Assembly: GCA_902785365.1 (NCBI GenBank)
Contig: CACZYC010000015.1
Coordinates: 1 to 45,309 of the forward strand
Length of the DNA: 45,309 nt
Direction: 5' to 3'
From: an uncultured Ruminococcus sp.
Lineage (GTDB): Bacteria; Bacillota; Clostridia; Oscillospirales; Acutalibacteraceae
Below, one piece after another: positions 1 to 8,526 of this stretch. The position numbers and the translations under genes were made by a program. How positions within the stretch are numbered: the stretch's first letter is position 1; each line of letters starts with the position of its first letter. The notes beneath the pieces were generated by a model. It did no database searches, was not told the origin of the DNA, and worked only from the letters and a program-made list of their open reading frames with translations.

Positions 1-80
1 TCAAAAGAATTTCGGGTTTCTTTACTTTCGTTGTTCTTTTTTCAAGGTTCGCGCCGCCGCACGCGTTTATGCGGCGAACA
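1..80 (-). other. GC-rich hairpin leader running off the left edge (possibly rRNA operon leader)
   Basis: Immediately after the promoter the minus-strand transcript would form a GC-rich hairpin (GTTCG-CCGC paired with GCGG-CGAAC, about 47-80). It is followed by an A-rich tract with a TTGAAAAAAGAACAA segment that resembles the boxA/antitermination region of clostridial rrn leaders. No coding start with a ribosome binding site is visible. The rRNA gene itself would lie outside the window, so this is an inference. Confidence 0.35.
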
Positions 81-85
81 TTAGA

Positions 86-114
86 ATTATACGTCATCCT
101 CATACAAAAGTCAA
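86..114 (-). promoter_or_regulatory. Strong leftward sigma-A promoter
   Basis: Read on the minus strand, a TTGACT -35 (109-114) and a perfect TATAAT -10 (86-91) are separated by 17 bases. Transcription would start near 80 and leave the window at its left edge. The quality of the promoter and the hairpin that follows suggest a stable-RNA or highly expressed unit. Confidence 0.7.
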
Positions 115-159
115 TACCTTTTTATAATATTTTTTAAAAATATTTTTGAAGTATTTTAC

Positions 160-188
160 TTGACAAATTCTCACTACCTTTATATAAT
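160..188 (+). promoter_or_regulatory. leuA promoter
   Basis: A perfect TTGACA (160-165) and perfect TATAAT (183-188) are separated by 17 bases. The start would fall near 195, just upstream of the T-box leader. Confidence 0.85.
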
Positions 189-214
189 GTATATTAACAA
201 TAAAATCCCTCTAA

Positions 215-463
215 AAACTTTGAAGGGAACAAGATATAATCCGAAGCGCAAAGAGAGCCGATGGTAGGTGTGAATCGGCGGCAGAGATTATATGAATAGC
301 TCATCCCGGAGTTTCCCCGCCGATATGTAGGTTGGGACGTGTGGCAGCGTTAAAAGCCGAGACCTTGTTGGAGGTCTTTAAGGAGTGCGTCGCAAGGCGC
401 GCTTAAAAATGGGTGGTACCGCGACTTTTAGTTCGTCCCTAGGTTTTAGGGGCGGTTTTTTTG
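215..463 (+). promoter_or_regulatory. T-box leader, leucine (CUC) specifier
   Basis: The conserved T-box sequence GGGTGGTACCGCG lies at 411-423 and precedes an intrinsic terminator. Stem I has the usual AGAGAGCCGATGGTAGGTG-type apical region (about 251-270), closed by ATATAATC (about 233-240) and its complement. On the 3' side of Stem I the triplet CTC at 300-302, followed by A, sits where the specifier codon is expected. This is a leucine codon and matches the downstream leuA. Uncharged tRNA-Leu would pair with the specifier and the antiterminator and permit transcription when leucine is scarce. Confidence 0.92.
434..462 (+). terminator. T-box regulated terminator
   Basis: CGTCCCTA (434-441) pairs with TAGGGGCG (447-454) around a 5-base loop and is followed by seven T. 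The 5' arm overlaps sequence that can form the antiterminator with the T-box bulge. Confidence 0.88.
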
Positions 464-496
464 TGTATACAGGTAATACTTCAGGAGGTAATGACA

Positions 497-2182
497 ATGT
501 ATGAAGGCTACAAAAAGTACAAACCATTTGAGCAGATAAACCTGCCCGACAGAGAATGGCCTAACAAAACAATAACAAAAGCGCCCATATGGTGCAGCGT
601 AGACTTACGTGACGGCAACCAGGCGCTTATTGACCCGATGAATCTGGAGGAAAAGCTCGAATTTTTCCACGCGCTGGTAGATATGGGCATTAAGGAAATT
701 GAAATCGGTTTCCCCTCTGCTTCGGATACAGAATACAAAATCTGCCGCGAGCTTATTGAAGGCGGTCATATTCCCGACGACGTTACTATTCAGGTTCTCG
801 TTCAGGCGAGAGAGCACCTCATCAGAAGCACCTTTGATGCGATAAAGGGCGCTAAGAATGTTATCGTGCATTTCTACAACTCCACCTCTACCCTGCAGCG
901 CAAGGTTGTTTTTAAAACCGATATGCAGGGAGTAATAGATATCGCTGTTGACGGAGCTAAACTCATCAAACACCTCACCGAACAATATGAGGGCGATACA
1001 AACATCCGCTTTGAATACTCCCCCGAGAGCTTCAGCGGAACAGAGATGGACAACGCTGTAAAAATATGTGAGGAAGTTATGGACGCGCTGGGTTCAACAA
1101 AAGAGAATCCCGTTATCCTCAACCTCCCCAACACTGTGGAGATGTGTACGCCAAACACATACGCCGATCAGATCGAGTACTTTATTAAACACCTCAAAAA
1201 CCGTGAGGCGGCTATCATCAGTGTTCATCCGCACAACGACCGCGGCTGCGGTGTGGCGGCTGCCGAGCTCGCTTTGTTAGCAGGAGCCGAGAGAGTTGAG
1301 GGCACGTTGTTCGGCAACGGCGAGCGCACAGGCAACCTCGACATGGTAACGGTCGGGCTGAATATGTTCACACAGGGCGTTGACCCCAAGCTCGACTTCA
1401 GCAATCTGCCTGCGCTTAAGGAAATCTATGAGCGCTGCACAAATATGAAAATCGATCCGCGTCAGCCCTACATAGGCGAGCTGGTATTCACCGCCTTCTC
1501 AGGCTCTCATCAGGACGCTATAAACAAAGGTCATCAATATATGAAAGAAAGCGGAACAAATTACTGGGAAATTCCCTATCTTCCGATTGACCCTGCTGAT
1601 GTCGGCAGAGAATACGAACCTATTGTCCGTATCAACTCACAAAGCGGCAAAGGCGGAGCGGCGTTTGTAATGCACAATAACTTCGGCTACGATTTGCCCA
1701 AGAAAATGCACCGAGAGTTCTATAACCTCGTTCAGTATGAGTGCGAAAGACTTGGACGAGAGCTTATCCCCAAAGAAGTAATGGGTGTATTTGAGGACAA
1801 CTACCTTAACATAAAACAAAAGTATAAGCTCCTCAGTCACAAGGTTTATGAGGAAAGCGAAAATGGCAAGGATTACGTCCACTTCAAAGGCAAAATGCAG
1901 ATTGACGGCGACTCGGTTGTTAATCTCAACGGCGTGGGAAATGGTCCTATAAACGCGTTCTTCAAGGCGCTCAAGCCTATCAATATGGGCAAATACAAAT
2001 TTGTCAACTACAGCCAGCACGCGATATCCGAGGGTAGTGACAGTAAAGCGGTATCTTACATTGAACTCAAAAAGCCCGATGGAGGCACTATCTTCGGTGT
2101 AGGTGTTGACTCAAACGTAAACTTCGCGTCAATTCTCGGTGTACTCAACGCTATAAACAGAGCGGAGTTAAAAAACAAATAA
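497..2182 (+). CDS. leuA: 2-isopropylmalate synthase
   Basis: This enzyme condenses acetyl-CoA with 2-ketoisovalerate, the first committed step of leucine synthesis, in the cytoplasm. The 561-residue protein has the length of the type 2 LeuA family. An HMGL-like barrel contains the metal/substrate motif S-V-D-L-R-D-G-N-Q near residue 35 and H-P-H-N-D-R-G-C-G near residue 255. It is followed by a C-terminal allosteric LeuA dimer domain (about residues 430-561) where leucine would act. The ATG at 497 is chosen because AGGAGG at 483-488 is 8 bases upstream. The ATG at 491 is too close to that site, and a TTG at 461 lies inside the terminator. It is controlled by the T-box and ends at a strong terminator, so it appears to be a single-gene unit with no leuB, leuC or leuD following. 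Confidence 0.96.
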   Translation: MYEGYKKYKPFEQINLPDREWPNKTITKAPIWCSVDLRDGNQALIDPMNLEEKLEFFHALVDMGIKEIEIGFPSASDTEYKICRELIEGGHIPDDVTIQVLVQAREHLIRSTFDAIKGAKNVIVHFYNSTSTLQRKVVFKTDMQGVIDIAVDGAKLIKHLTEQYEGDTNIRFEYSPESFSGTEMDNAVKICEEVMDALGSTKENPVILNLPNTVEMCTPNTYADQIEYFIKHLKNREAAIISVHPHNDRGCGVAAAELALLAGAERVEGTLFGNGERTGNLDMVTVGLNMFTQGVDPKLDFSNLPALKEIYERCTNMKIDPRQPYIGELVFTAFSGSHQDAINKGHQYMKESGTNYWEIPYLPIDPADVGREYEPIVRINSQSGKGGAAFVMHNNFGYDLPKKMHREFYNLVQYECERLGRELIPKEVMGVFEDNYLNIKQKYKLLSHKVYEESENGKDYVHFKGKMQIDGDSVVNLNGVGNGPINAFFKALKPINMGKYKFVNYSQHAISEGSDSKAVSYIELKKPDGGTIFGVGVDSNVNFASILGVLNAINRAELKNK

Positions 2183-2190
2183 ACAGAACG

Positions 2191-2222
2191 AAAGGCTGTC
2201 GCAAAAATGCGACAGCCTTTTT
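2191..2222. terminator. Bidirectional terminator between leuA and the exchanger gene
   Basis: AAAGGCTGTCGCA pairs with TGCGACAGCCTTT around a 4-base A loop. T tracts on both strands let it serve leuA and the convergent gene that ends at 2234. Confidence 0.88.
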
Positions 2223-2233
2223 AAATTGCGATA

Positions 2234-3199
2234 TTAGTGAAATACAAATGTATAAGCTATATAACACACATAAAGTAAAAGTAATGCTACGCCTTGCCAG
2301 CGCGCGAATTTCTTGGTGAAGAATGTCGGAACAAAGCACGTCATAGACAGTACGAACAAAGCAGGTAAGTCCACAAACAGCGTTCCGTTCGATACAGGTA
2401 GGTTTCCGCCGTAAGCAAGCATACACGGAGGCAGCACAAAAGTGATGTCAATAATATTTGAACCCAGTATGTTGCCGACTGAAAGCGACGCCTGTTTCTT
2501 CCTTATTGCTGTGATAGTCGTCACCAGCTCGGGCAAAGATGTTCCGATAGCAACAGCCGATATACTTATGATTCGGTCGGGAACCTGTAAGAATTTTGCT
2601 ATTTCGGTACCGTTATTAACGAGCAGTTCCGAACCGCCTACGATACCCGCGCAGCCGAGCACAAAAAGCACGATATTCTTAACCACAATCCCTTTTGTGA
2701 CATCTTCCCTTTTAACCGACTTCTCATCATCCGAAAGAGTTCGGTTCTTTTTTGCGCCGCTGACATTAAGGAAAACGTATACACAGAACAGTATAATAAG
2801 TACAATAGCAGCTATAATGGTTATTTCCCCTGAAAGTCCGAAAAGCCAGATAGCGATAATCGAAACAGTAAGAAGTATTATCTGAGGGAAATACTCGCGT
2901 AATTTGATTGCCATAGGCATAAACAACAAGCTAACGCCCATAATTAATCCCGTATTAGCGGTAACCGAACCTATGGCGTTACCTGTAGCCATCTCTACAT
3001 TTCCGTTTGCCGCGGCTATGATAGAAACCAAGACCTCAGGCAACGAGGTCGCGAAGCCTACAATTGTGGCGCCGATTATAAAATGCGGGATTCCCGACAT
3101 TTCGGCAAACCAGACTGCCGCGTCTACAAAGAAGTCGCCGCCTTTTATTATCAATACAAGTCCTACCACGAAGAACAGACAATTTAACAATATTACCAT
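2234..3199 (-). CDS. Calcium/sodium antiporter (CaCA family)
   Basis: A 321-residue polytopic membrane protein of the YrbG/CaCA type, which exchanges cations such as Ca2+ against Na+ or H+ across the cytoplasmic membrane. Two inverted alpha-repeats are visible: G-A-T-I-V-G-F-A-T-S-L-P-E near residue 40 and A-V-A-I-G-T-S-L-P-E near residue 210. The acidic Glu after S-L-P in each is the ion-binding residue of the family. About ten hydrophobic segments are separated by one charged central loop (about residues 140-165). The start at 3199 follows an AGGAG and lies one base after the queH stop (TAA-A-ATG), so translation is probably coupled. A longer reading frame to 3283 overlaps queH and has no ribosome site. 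It is the last gene of a four-gene leftward operon. The ion specificity is not decidable from sequence. Confidence 0.9.
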   Translation of the reverse strand: MVILLNCLFFVVGLVLIIKGGDFFVDAAVWFAEMSGIPHFIIGATIVGFATSLPEVLVSIIAAANGNVEMATGNAIGSVTANTGLIMGVSLLFMPMAIKLREYFPQIILLTVSIIAIWLFGLSGEITIIAAIVLIILFCVYVFLNVSGAKKNRTLSDDEKSVKREDVTKGIVVKNIVLFVLGCAGIVGGSELLVNNGTEIAKFLQVPDRIISISAVAIGTSLPELVTTITAIRKKQASLSVGNILGSNIIDITFVLPPCMLAYGGNLPVSNGTLFVDLPALFVLSMTCFVPTFFTKKFARWQGVALLLLYVCYIAYTFVFH

Positions 3200-3200
3200 T

Positions 3201-3818
3201 TTATACTCCTTGCGCCTCTTTCTTTGAGAACGGGCAGCCGCAATAGTTCTGACGATAGAGGCTGTATTCTTTTGATAATTCAATCGAACGCTTATAGCCG
3301 TTCTTTTTCTTGAAATCGGACGGCAGATACTTCACACCATATTCCCCGGCAACTTTTTCACCGATTGAGTTTATTTTTTCAGCGTTTTTCAACGGGGAAA
3401 TTGTGAGCGTAGTAGCAAAGTAATCGGCTCCGAGTTTTTTACAGTATTCAGCGGCTTCTCTTAGTCTTAGCTCAAAGCATACCGAACAGCGTTCACCGCC
3501 CTCGGGCTCGTCCTCAAGCCCTTTGACAGCAGAAAGGTAAGTTTCGGGATTGTACTCCCCTTTTTGCAGGGTTACGGGATACTTGTGCGGAATTTGAGAT
3601 ATCAGTCTGTCCACTTCACGAAGTCTGCAGCCGTATTCCTCGGGGAATGTAATATTGGGGTTATAATACAAAACTATTATATTAAAGTATTCGGACAAAT
3701 ATTCAAGTACATAGCTTGAGCAAGGAGCACAACACGCATGAAGCAAAAGTGTAGGAACCTTGCCCTCGGAGGTATTGCGCTCAATTAAAGCGTCCATATT
3801 TTTTTGATAATTATTCAT
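3201..3818 (-). CDS. queH: Epoxyqueuosine reductase QueH
   Basis: QueH performs the last step of tRNA queuosine synthesis, reducing epoxyqueuosine to queuosine, and is the non-orthologous replacement of QueG. The 205-residue protein carries the family hallmarks: H-A-C-C-A-P-C at about residues 27-33 with adjacent cysteines, a C-x-x-C pair in G-E-R-C-S-V-C near residue 108, and Y-C-G-C-P near the C-terminus. These bind an iron-sulfur cluster and a second metal in characterised QueH. ATG 3818 is chosen over a TTG at 3821 because GGAG at 3826-3829 is 7 bases away. It overlaps the upstream phosphatase by 8 bases and touches the exchanger downstream, so it is a middle gene of the operon. No other queuosine genes are in the window, and the organism may salvage queuine. 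Confidence 0.93.
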   Translation of the reverse strand: MNNYQKNMDALIERNTSEGKVPTLLLHACCAPCSSYVLEYLSEYFNIIVLYYNPNITFPEEYGCRLREVDRLISQIPHKYPVTLQKGEYNPETYLSAVKGLEDEPEGGERCSVCFELRLREAAEYCKKLGADYFATTLTISPLKNAEKINSIGEKVAGEYGVKYLPSDFKKKNGYKRSIELSKEYSLYRQNYCGCPFSKKEAQGV

Positions 3819-4461
3819 CAATATACTCCAGAATCTCGGCAGCGGAGCTTACCACTTTATCGGCTCCCGCGCCGAGCAGTTCTTCTCTTCCTCGAAAGCC
3901 CCAGTCTACACCAAGCATATCAACTTCGGCGTTGCGGGCTGTATAAACGTCCACGTCGCTGTCACCTATGTAAAGGCAATCATCGGGAGCAACACCCAGT
4001 TCATTCATTAAAGCAATCAAAGCTGTCGGATTCGGCTTTGTCGGATATTGGGAGCGTTTACCCCATGCGGCGGTAAAGCTATGGTCAGGGTAAACATTTG
4101 ACAGAATACGTTCAACAAATTCATCCGGTTTGTTTGAGAGCACAGCTGTCTTTATACCCAGAGCGTTGAGCTTTGTGAGCATTTCGGCGCAACCGTCATA
4201 CGCTCTGACATTGTCGTTGCAGTGTTCAGCGTAATAGCTGTCAAATGTATCGCGTACAATATTCGCCTTGTCTTCGTCGCGGCACTCACCCATAGCTCTC
4301 TGTACGAGTTTATCTCTGCCGTTGCCGACAAGGTATCTGTATTCATCTGTATCATGCGTCGGAAGTCCCGCGCGTCTCAGTCCCTCGTTAACTGCGTCCG
4401 CCAAATCATAAAGAGTATCAACGAGTGTGCCGTCGAGGTCAAAAATAATTGCTTTATACAT
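3811..4461 (-). CDS. HAD-superfamily hydrolase, phosphoglycolate phosphatase-like
   Basis: A 216-residue HAD subclass IA phosphatase. Motif I is F-D-L-D-G-T-L-V-D-T at the N-terminus, with the nucleophile and acid aspartates. Motif II is V-L-S-N-K near residue 110. Motif III Lys is in K-P-N-P-T near residue 144, and motif IV is I-G-D-S-D-V-D near residue 165. The small alpha-helical cap lies between motifs I and II. The arrangement and the W-G-F-R-G-R-E-E-L ending are typical of Gph/PpaX-like enzymes that hydrolyse 2-phosphoglycolate or similar small phosphates. The exact substrate is not determined. The ATG at 4461 shares a base with the upstream stop (TGATG), which shows translational coupling to the cyclase gene. 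Confidence 0.88.
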   Translation of the reverse strand: MYKAIIFDLDGTLVDTLYDLADAVNEGLRRAGLPTHDTDEYRYLVGNGRDKLVQRAMGECRDEDKANIVRDTFDSYYAEHCNDNVRAYDGCAEMLTKLNALGIKTAVLSNKPDEFVERILSNVYPDHSFTAAWGKRSQYPTKPNPTALIALMNELGVAPDDCLYIGDSDVDVYTARNAEVDMLGVDWGFRGREELLGAGADKVVSSAAEILEYIDE

Positions 4462-5054
4462 CAAAAACCTTTCTCCTGCTCAAACAGAATTGCCCGACAC
4501 GGCGCGGCTTCAAGCCCGTCAAGCCTGATAGGAAACGCCGAAAGAGTATAATCGTTTCCGTCCGCGATTCCCGACAAATCTAAATTTTCAAGAATAGCAA
4601 CATCTCCCCTTGCCAAAGCAAGGTGTGTTCTTAGATTATCAAACTCAGCTCCTATGGACTGGCGGTCAATACCGATTAAAACAAGTTCGCTGTCAGCGAT
4701 AACATTCGCCGCGGAGCTTTCAATTCCTCCGTCGCCCTTAGTATGGATTAAAAGGCGTTTTCTGCATTTAGGAAGAATGTTTTCCATATCCTGACCTGTG
4801 AGAATTCTGTCGGTGGTGATGACGCTGCATTTTCCGTAAAATACAGCTGTACGAATTTCGTTGATTTTTTTGCCATTAGGCCAGAAGTGGTAAGGCGCGT
4901 CGATATGGGTTCCCGTATGAGAACTCATCGAGAACAGGCTGAGATTATATTCATCACCTTTATCAATACTTTTGACATATTCGGTGTAGGTTTCGGGGTC
5001 GCCATCATAGGGAGGTGTGTCAAAAATATTTCTGCTTATGTCGTAAATATACAT
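4461..5054 (-). CDS. Cyclase family protein (kynurenine formamidase-like metal hydrolase)
   Basis: A 197-residue protein of the cyclase/KynB family (PF04199 type). The metal-binding signature S-H-T-G-T-H-I-D-A-P-Y-H covers residues 45-56, with His46, His50, Asp52 and His56 as expected ligands. A second family feature, G-I-D-R-Q-S-I-G with L-R-T-H, follows around residue 135. Family members hydrolyse N-formylkynurenine, isatin or cyclic amides. There are no tryptophan-catabolism neighbours, so the substrate is unknown. The start at 5054 follows GGCGGTGG and gives the usual N-terminus, and the longer frame to 5078 runs into the -10 region. First gene of the operon with its own promoter just upstream. 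Confidence 0.86.
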   Translation of the reverse strand: MYIYDISRNIFDTPPYDGDPETYTEYVKSIDKGDEYNLSLFSMSSHTGTHIDAPYHFWPNGKKINEIRTAVFYGKCSVITTDRILTGQDMENILPKCRKRLLIHTKGDGGIESSAANVIADSELVLIGIDRQSIGAEFDNLRTHLALARGDVAILENLDLSGIADGNDYTLSAFPIRLDGLEAAPCRAILFEQEKGF

Positions 5055-5076
5055 ATCGCCACCGCCTTTCCATAGC

Positions 5077-5105
5077 ATTATAGCACAAGCTGCAGGGTTT
5101 TACAA
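5077..5105 (-). promoter_or_regulatory. Promoter of the cyclase-phosphatase-queH-exchanger operon
   Basis: On the minus strand, TTGTAA (5100-5105) and a perfect TATAAT (5077-5082) are separated by 17 bases. The predicted start is only about 15 bases before the ATG at 5054. Confidence 0.65.
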
Positions 5106-5106
5106 T

Positions 5107-5132
5107 ATAAAAAGCCTTCCCTTACGGGAAGG
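5107..5132 (-). terminator. Second intrinsic terminator after the 5184-6854 gene
   Basis: CCTTCCC (5115-5121) pairs with GGGAAGG (5126-5132) around a 4-base loop. On the minus strand it is followed by a T run (complement of 5109-5113). Confidence 0.7.
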
Positions 5133-5135
5133 TGA

Positions 5136-5164
5136 AAAGAAAGGCTCGGACGAGCCGAGCCTTT
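5136..5164 (-). terminator. First intrinsic terminator after the 5184-6854 gene
   Basis: AAAGGCTCGG pairs with CCGAGCCTTT around ACGAG (5150-5154). On the minus strand it is followed by a CTTTTC tract. It lies 20 bases after the stop codon. Confidence 0.7.
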
Positions 5165-5183
5165 CGAAAATTATAAGGTTAGA

Positions 5184-6854
5184 TTATTTAACTGTAATCT
5201 TAACTGTAACAACCTTGGAACCAGCATTGTATTTAGCATTGCCTGCAGCCTTAACTGTTACCTTTACAGGGTATGTACCCTTCTTTGCACCCTTACTAAC
5301 AGTGATTTTACCGTTTGACTTGTTAACAGCAAACTTGCCGGACTTCTTAGCGTAAGTAACCTTACCCTGAGCCTTGCTTACCTTGATTGCGCTTACTGTC
5401 TGAGCCTTTTTCTTAACCTTAGCGAGCTTAACTGTCTTTGCGCTTGCCTTAACTGTCATGGGGTTAGCGAGCTTCTTAACAGTAACCTTAGCCTTAGCAG
5501 TAACTGTAATAGAACCAGCCTTAGCAGTAACTGTGATAGTAGCTGTGCCTGCAGCCTTACCTGTAACAACGCCCTTGTTTGTTACTGTAGCAATCTTTGT
5601 ATTGCTGGACTTGTAAGAAACGCTGTCAGCGTACATGATGCTTGCGTTGAGCTTAACTGTCTTGCCGATGTTTACAGACTTGTTGGAAACTTCAACCATA
5701 GGATCGAGATACATATTTGTAACAGCAAGAGTTCTGCTTCCGAGCTCAGTGCCTTCTGCATCTTTCTCGATGAACTTAACGTTTGTTTCGCCCTCTGCAA
5801 GACCTGTAACCATTACCTTGGACTTGTACATCTCAGCAACACCGTCAGCAGCTGTAACAGGTGAGGGTTCGGAAACCATTACTAAGGACTCGTCCTCGGA
5901 TTTAACTTCGAGGTTAGCAGCTTCCGCGGAACAATATACCTCGTAGTAAGGGCCATCGTTGAGATAGTTATAGATGTTTGTGTCAGAAATCTGGAGTGAA
6001 GATTTGAAGTCGCCGTTAGCGAATACTTCGTCGCCCTGCTCGGGAGTTACGCCGTATTTGCCGTCGCCATAGTAATAGAACCAGTCACCGCCGGTTGTAA
6101 CAGCGCCGGAGTACTCGTTGAGCTTTGTGTTCTTAGGATCAACAACATAAATCATGCCATCGAATGTCATGGGGTTGTCGGGAGAGATCGGCTGACCGTC
6201 TTTTGTTGTTGTGTAGAAGCGATAATCATCATCTTCGGGATCAGTGTAAGTTGTGGGGATATCAACTGTCTGGAAGTTGAAACCGTATCCGGGGTTATCA
6301 ACAGGAGTCTGACCACCGTCAACGAGGTTGCTGAATATGATCATACCGCAGTCGTCGGGAACTTCACATACGAAGATATGGGGATCGTCGGGATCCTGCT
6401 CGAGAATTCTGTATCCGGGCCAACCCTGTGCGTTGTCATAGGGATTTGCCTCTGTACCGTTCTTAAAGTCGTCGCAGTTGTAGGAAGTGCTCCACCAGTA
6501 GATACCTGCTGCGCAGGAATCCAAGCTTGTGCCATCATAGTTATCGTTACGGTCGTTGCACCAAGCGTCGGGCAGATAGAAACGATATTTTCTTGTGTTA
6601 ACCTGAATCTCAGGATCAGAGTTTACAACCTCTGTGATAACAGGTCTTGTACCATACTTCTGAGTTGTCTCGATTTCCTGAGGCTGACCTGTTCCGGGGT
6701 CAATTACAGGATTACCGTCGGCATCTCTCTGAATGTAAGTAATAGAACCTTCTCTGGGGTCCGCCTTACTTACCGCTGAAGCCATGATAGTAGCTAATGA
6801 AGCTAACATGAGTACAGCGAGTACTAAGCTTAAAGTGCGTTTGAAAATTTTCAT
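5184..6854 (-). CDS. Secreted protein with CBM26-like starch-binding segment, Big_2 domain and basic C-terminal module
   Basis: A 556-residue exported protein. The N-terminus is a classic signal peptide (K-x-x-K-R, hydrophobic core, A-S-A near residue 27). Residues about 88-205 contain aromatic and turn motifs resembling carbohydrate-binding module 26: Y-R-F-Y-L-P-D-A-W, G-W-P-G-Y-R-I, and I-I-F-S-N followed by G-G-Q-T-x-x-x-D. This suggests binding to starch or another alpha-glucan. Residues about 385-465 form a Big_2 Ig-like domain (S-S-N-T-K-I-A-T-V, then G-T-A-T-I-T-V-T). The last 85 residues are the Lys/Val-rich module shared with the proteins at 19068 and 22796. No catalytic domain is visible, so it is more likely a binding or surface protein than an enzyme. 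AGGAGG lies 8 bases before the start, with a promoter at 6914-6942. The CBM call is motif recognition and needs a profile search. Confidence 0.82.
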   Translation of the reverse strand: MKIFKRTLSLVLAVLMLASLATIMASAVSKADPREGSITYIQRDADGNPVIDPGTGQPQEIETTQKYGTRPVITEVVNSDPEIQVNTRKYRFYLPDAWCNDRNDNYDGTSLDSCAAGIYWWSTSYNCDDFKNGTEANPYDNAQGWPGYRILEQDPDDPHIFVCEVPDDCGMIIFSNLVDGGQTPVDNPGYGFNFQTVDIPTTYTDPEDDDYRFYTTTKDGQPISPDNPMTFDGMIYVVDPKNTKLNEYSGAVTTGGDWFYYYGDGKYGVTPEQGDEVFANGDFKSSLQISDTNIYNYLNDGPYYEVYCSAEAANLEVKSEDESLVMVSEPSPVTAADGVAEMYKSKVMVTGLAEGETNVKFIEKDAEGTELGSRTLAVTNMYLDPMVEVSNKSVNIGKTVKLNASIMYADSVSYKSSNTKIATVTNKGVVTGKAAGTATITVTAKAGSITVTAKAKVTVKKLANPMTVKASAKTVKLAKVKKKAQTVSAIKVSKAQGKVTYAKKSGKFAVNKSNGKITVSKGAKKGTYPVKVTVKAAGNAKYNAGSKVVTVKITVK

Positions 6855-6882
6855 TTTTCAAAACCTCCTAAATTTTAAATTT

Positions 6883-6898
6883 TTCCGCAATTGCGGAA
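6883..6898. repeat. Perfect 16-base palindrome in the leader of the 5184-6854 gene
   Basis: TTCCGCAATTGCGGAA lies between the promoter -10 (6914-6919) and the ribosome binding site of the leftward gene. It could be an operator or a short mRNA hairpin. No binding protein can be assigned. Confidence 0.45.
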
Positions 6899-6913
6899 TT
6901 TAAGCTTATACAT

Positions 6914-6942
6914 ATTATAATTTAATTCAGGCTATTTTGCAA
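6914..6942 (-). promoter_or_regulatory. Promoter of the secreted CBM26-like protein gene
   Basis: On the minus strand, TTGCAA (6937-6942) and a perfect TATAAT (6914-6919) are separated by 17 bases. It is divergent from the glycyl-tRNA synthetase promoter. Confidence 0.75.
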
Positions 6943-7066
6943 GCATTTTCGCATAAAAAAATTGTGACCTAAGAAAATTTAGAATGTTCTACAAATAAGG
7001 GGTGTGTTTTTTATGCAGTTATACAATTAAATGTGAAATCAATGTGAAAACTTCAGCAAAAATTTC

Positions 7067-7095
7067 TTGACATTAGGGGCGGAATTTATTAGTAT
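7067..7095 (+). promoter_or_regulatory. Promoter of glycyl-tRNA synthetase
   Basis: A perfect TTGACA (7067-7072) is followed after 17 bases by TAGTAT (7090-7095). The short leader to 7149 has no T-box sequence, unlike leuA. Confidence 0.65.
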
Positions 7096-7148
7096 AGTAA
7101 TGTTATTGAAAGGTCTCCCAAAGGGAGGGCGTATCTGGAGGTAATTAT

Positions 7149-8525
7149 ATGGACAATACTAAAAAAAGTATGGAAAGCTTAGTTGCCCTGTGCAAAGGCA
7201 GAGGCTTTGTATATCCCGGTTCCGAGATTTACGGAGGTCTCGCCAACACATGGGACTACGGTCCTTTGGGCACACTGCTTAAAAACAACATAAAAAACGC
7301 CTGGCTCAAGAAATTCGTTCAGGAAAACAAGTACAACGTAGGACTTGACTCGGCAATTCTTATGAATCCTCAGACCTGGATCGCTTCAGGACACCTCGGC
7401 GGATTCTCCGACCCGCTTATGGACTGCCGCGAGTGTAAAACACGCCACAGAGCAGACAACCTCATCGAGGACTTCGACGGTACAAACGTCGCGGGCTGGT
7501 CTAACGAGCAGATGATGGACTATATCAAGGAAAAGAACATCCCCTGTCCCGAGTGCGGCAAACACAATTTCACTGATATCCGTCAGTTCAACCTTATGTT
7601 CAAAACATTCCAGGGCGTTACCGAGGGCACAAAGAACGAGCTTTACCTCCGTCCCGAAACCGCCCAGGGTATTTTTGTAAACTTCGCTAATATTCAGCGT
7701 ACAAGCCGTAAGAAAGTTCCTTTCGGCGTAGCTCAGATTGGTAAAAGCTTCAGAAACGAGATTACTCCCGGTAACTTTATCTTCCGTGTAAGAGAGTTTG
7801 AGCAGATGGAGCTTGAGTTCTTCTGCAAGCCCGACACCGATCTGGAGTGGTTTGACTATTGGAGAAGCTTCTGCCGTGATTGGCTGTATTCTCTTGGTAT
7901 GAAGCCGGAAAACCTCAGACTCCGCGACCACGACAAGGAGGAGCTGAGCTTCTATTCAAAGGCTACCACAGACTTCGAGTACCTCTTCCCCTTCGGCTGG
8001 GGCGAGCTTTGGGGTATCGCGGACAGAACCGACTACGACCTCACTCAGCACATCAACACCAGCGGAAAGTCACTCGAATACTTTGACCCGACAACAAATG
8101 AGAAATATATTCCTTATGTTATTGAGCCTTCGCTCGGTGTTGAAAGACTTTTCCTCGCGATTATGACCGAGGCTTATGACGAAGAAGTCATCAACGAAAA
8201 AGACACAAGAACCGTGCTCAGACTTCACCCCGCCCTCGCGCCGTTCAAAGCCGCTGTACTTCCGCTTTCCAAGAAGCTCGGTGACAAGGCTGAGGCTGTG
8301 TTTGATGAGCTCAGCAAGAGCTTCAGCGTTGACTACGATGACGCGGGCTCAATCGGCAAGCGTTACCGCCGTCAGGATGAAATCGGCACACCCGTATGTA
8401 TTACATACGACTTTGACTCACTGGATGACGGCTGTGTTACAATCCGTAACCGCGACACAATGGAGCAGGAAAGAGTCGCTATTGATAAGCTCAATGATTA
8501 TCTTTCTGAGCTTGTTAAGTTTTAA
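7149..8525 (+). CDS. glyQS: Glycine--tRNA ligase (homodimeric type)
   Basis: Charges tRNA-Gly with glycine in the cytoplasm. The 458-residue chain is the alpha2-type class II enzyme, not the split GlyQ/GlyS form. Class II motif 2 (F-R-N-E-I-T-P followed by [10 protein letters not shown]) lies near residue 202, and motif 3 (E-P-S-L-G-V-E-R-L) near residue 328. An insertion with two C-x-x-C pairs (C-R-E-C near 94 and C-P-E-C near 134) looks like a zinc ribbon. The C-terminal anticodon-binding domain spans about residues 355-458. GGAGG is 8 bases before the ATG. It stands alone between the divergent secreted-protein gene and a small RNA-like unit whose terminator it may share. Confidence 0.96.
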   Translation: MDNTKKSMESLVALCKGRGFVYPGSEIYGGLANTWDYGPLGTLLKNNIKNAWLKKFVQENKYNVGLDSAILMNPQTWIASGHLGGFSDPLMDCRECKTRHRADNLIEDFDGTNVAGWSNEQMMDYIKEKNIPCPECGKHNFTDIRQFNLMFKTFQGVTEGTKNELYLRPETAQGIFVNFANIQRTSRKKVPFGVAQIGKSFRNEITPGNFIFRVREFEQMELEFFCKPDTDLEWFDYWRSFCRDWLYSLGMKPENLRLRDHDKEELSFYSKATTDFEYLFPFGWGELWGIADRTDYDLTQHINTSGKSLEYFDPTTNEKYIPYVIEPSLGVERLFLAIMTEAYDEEVINEKDTRTVLRLHPALAPFKAAVLPLSKKLGDKAEAVFDELSKSFSVDYDDAGSIGKRYRRQDEIGTPVCITYDFDSLDDGCVTIRNRDTMEQERVAIDKLNDYLSELVKF

Positions 8526-8526
8526 C

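Noticed and set aside
461..496. leuA start at TTG 461 or ATG 491
   Set aside because: 461 lies inside the T-box terminator T run and 491 is only 2 bases from AGGAGG; ATG 497 has correct spacing.
7096..7148. T-box or glycine riboswitch before glyQS
   Set aside because: The leader is about 50 bases and has no T-box sequence or terminator.
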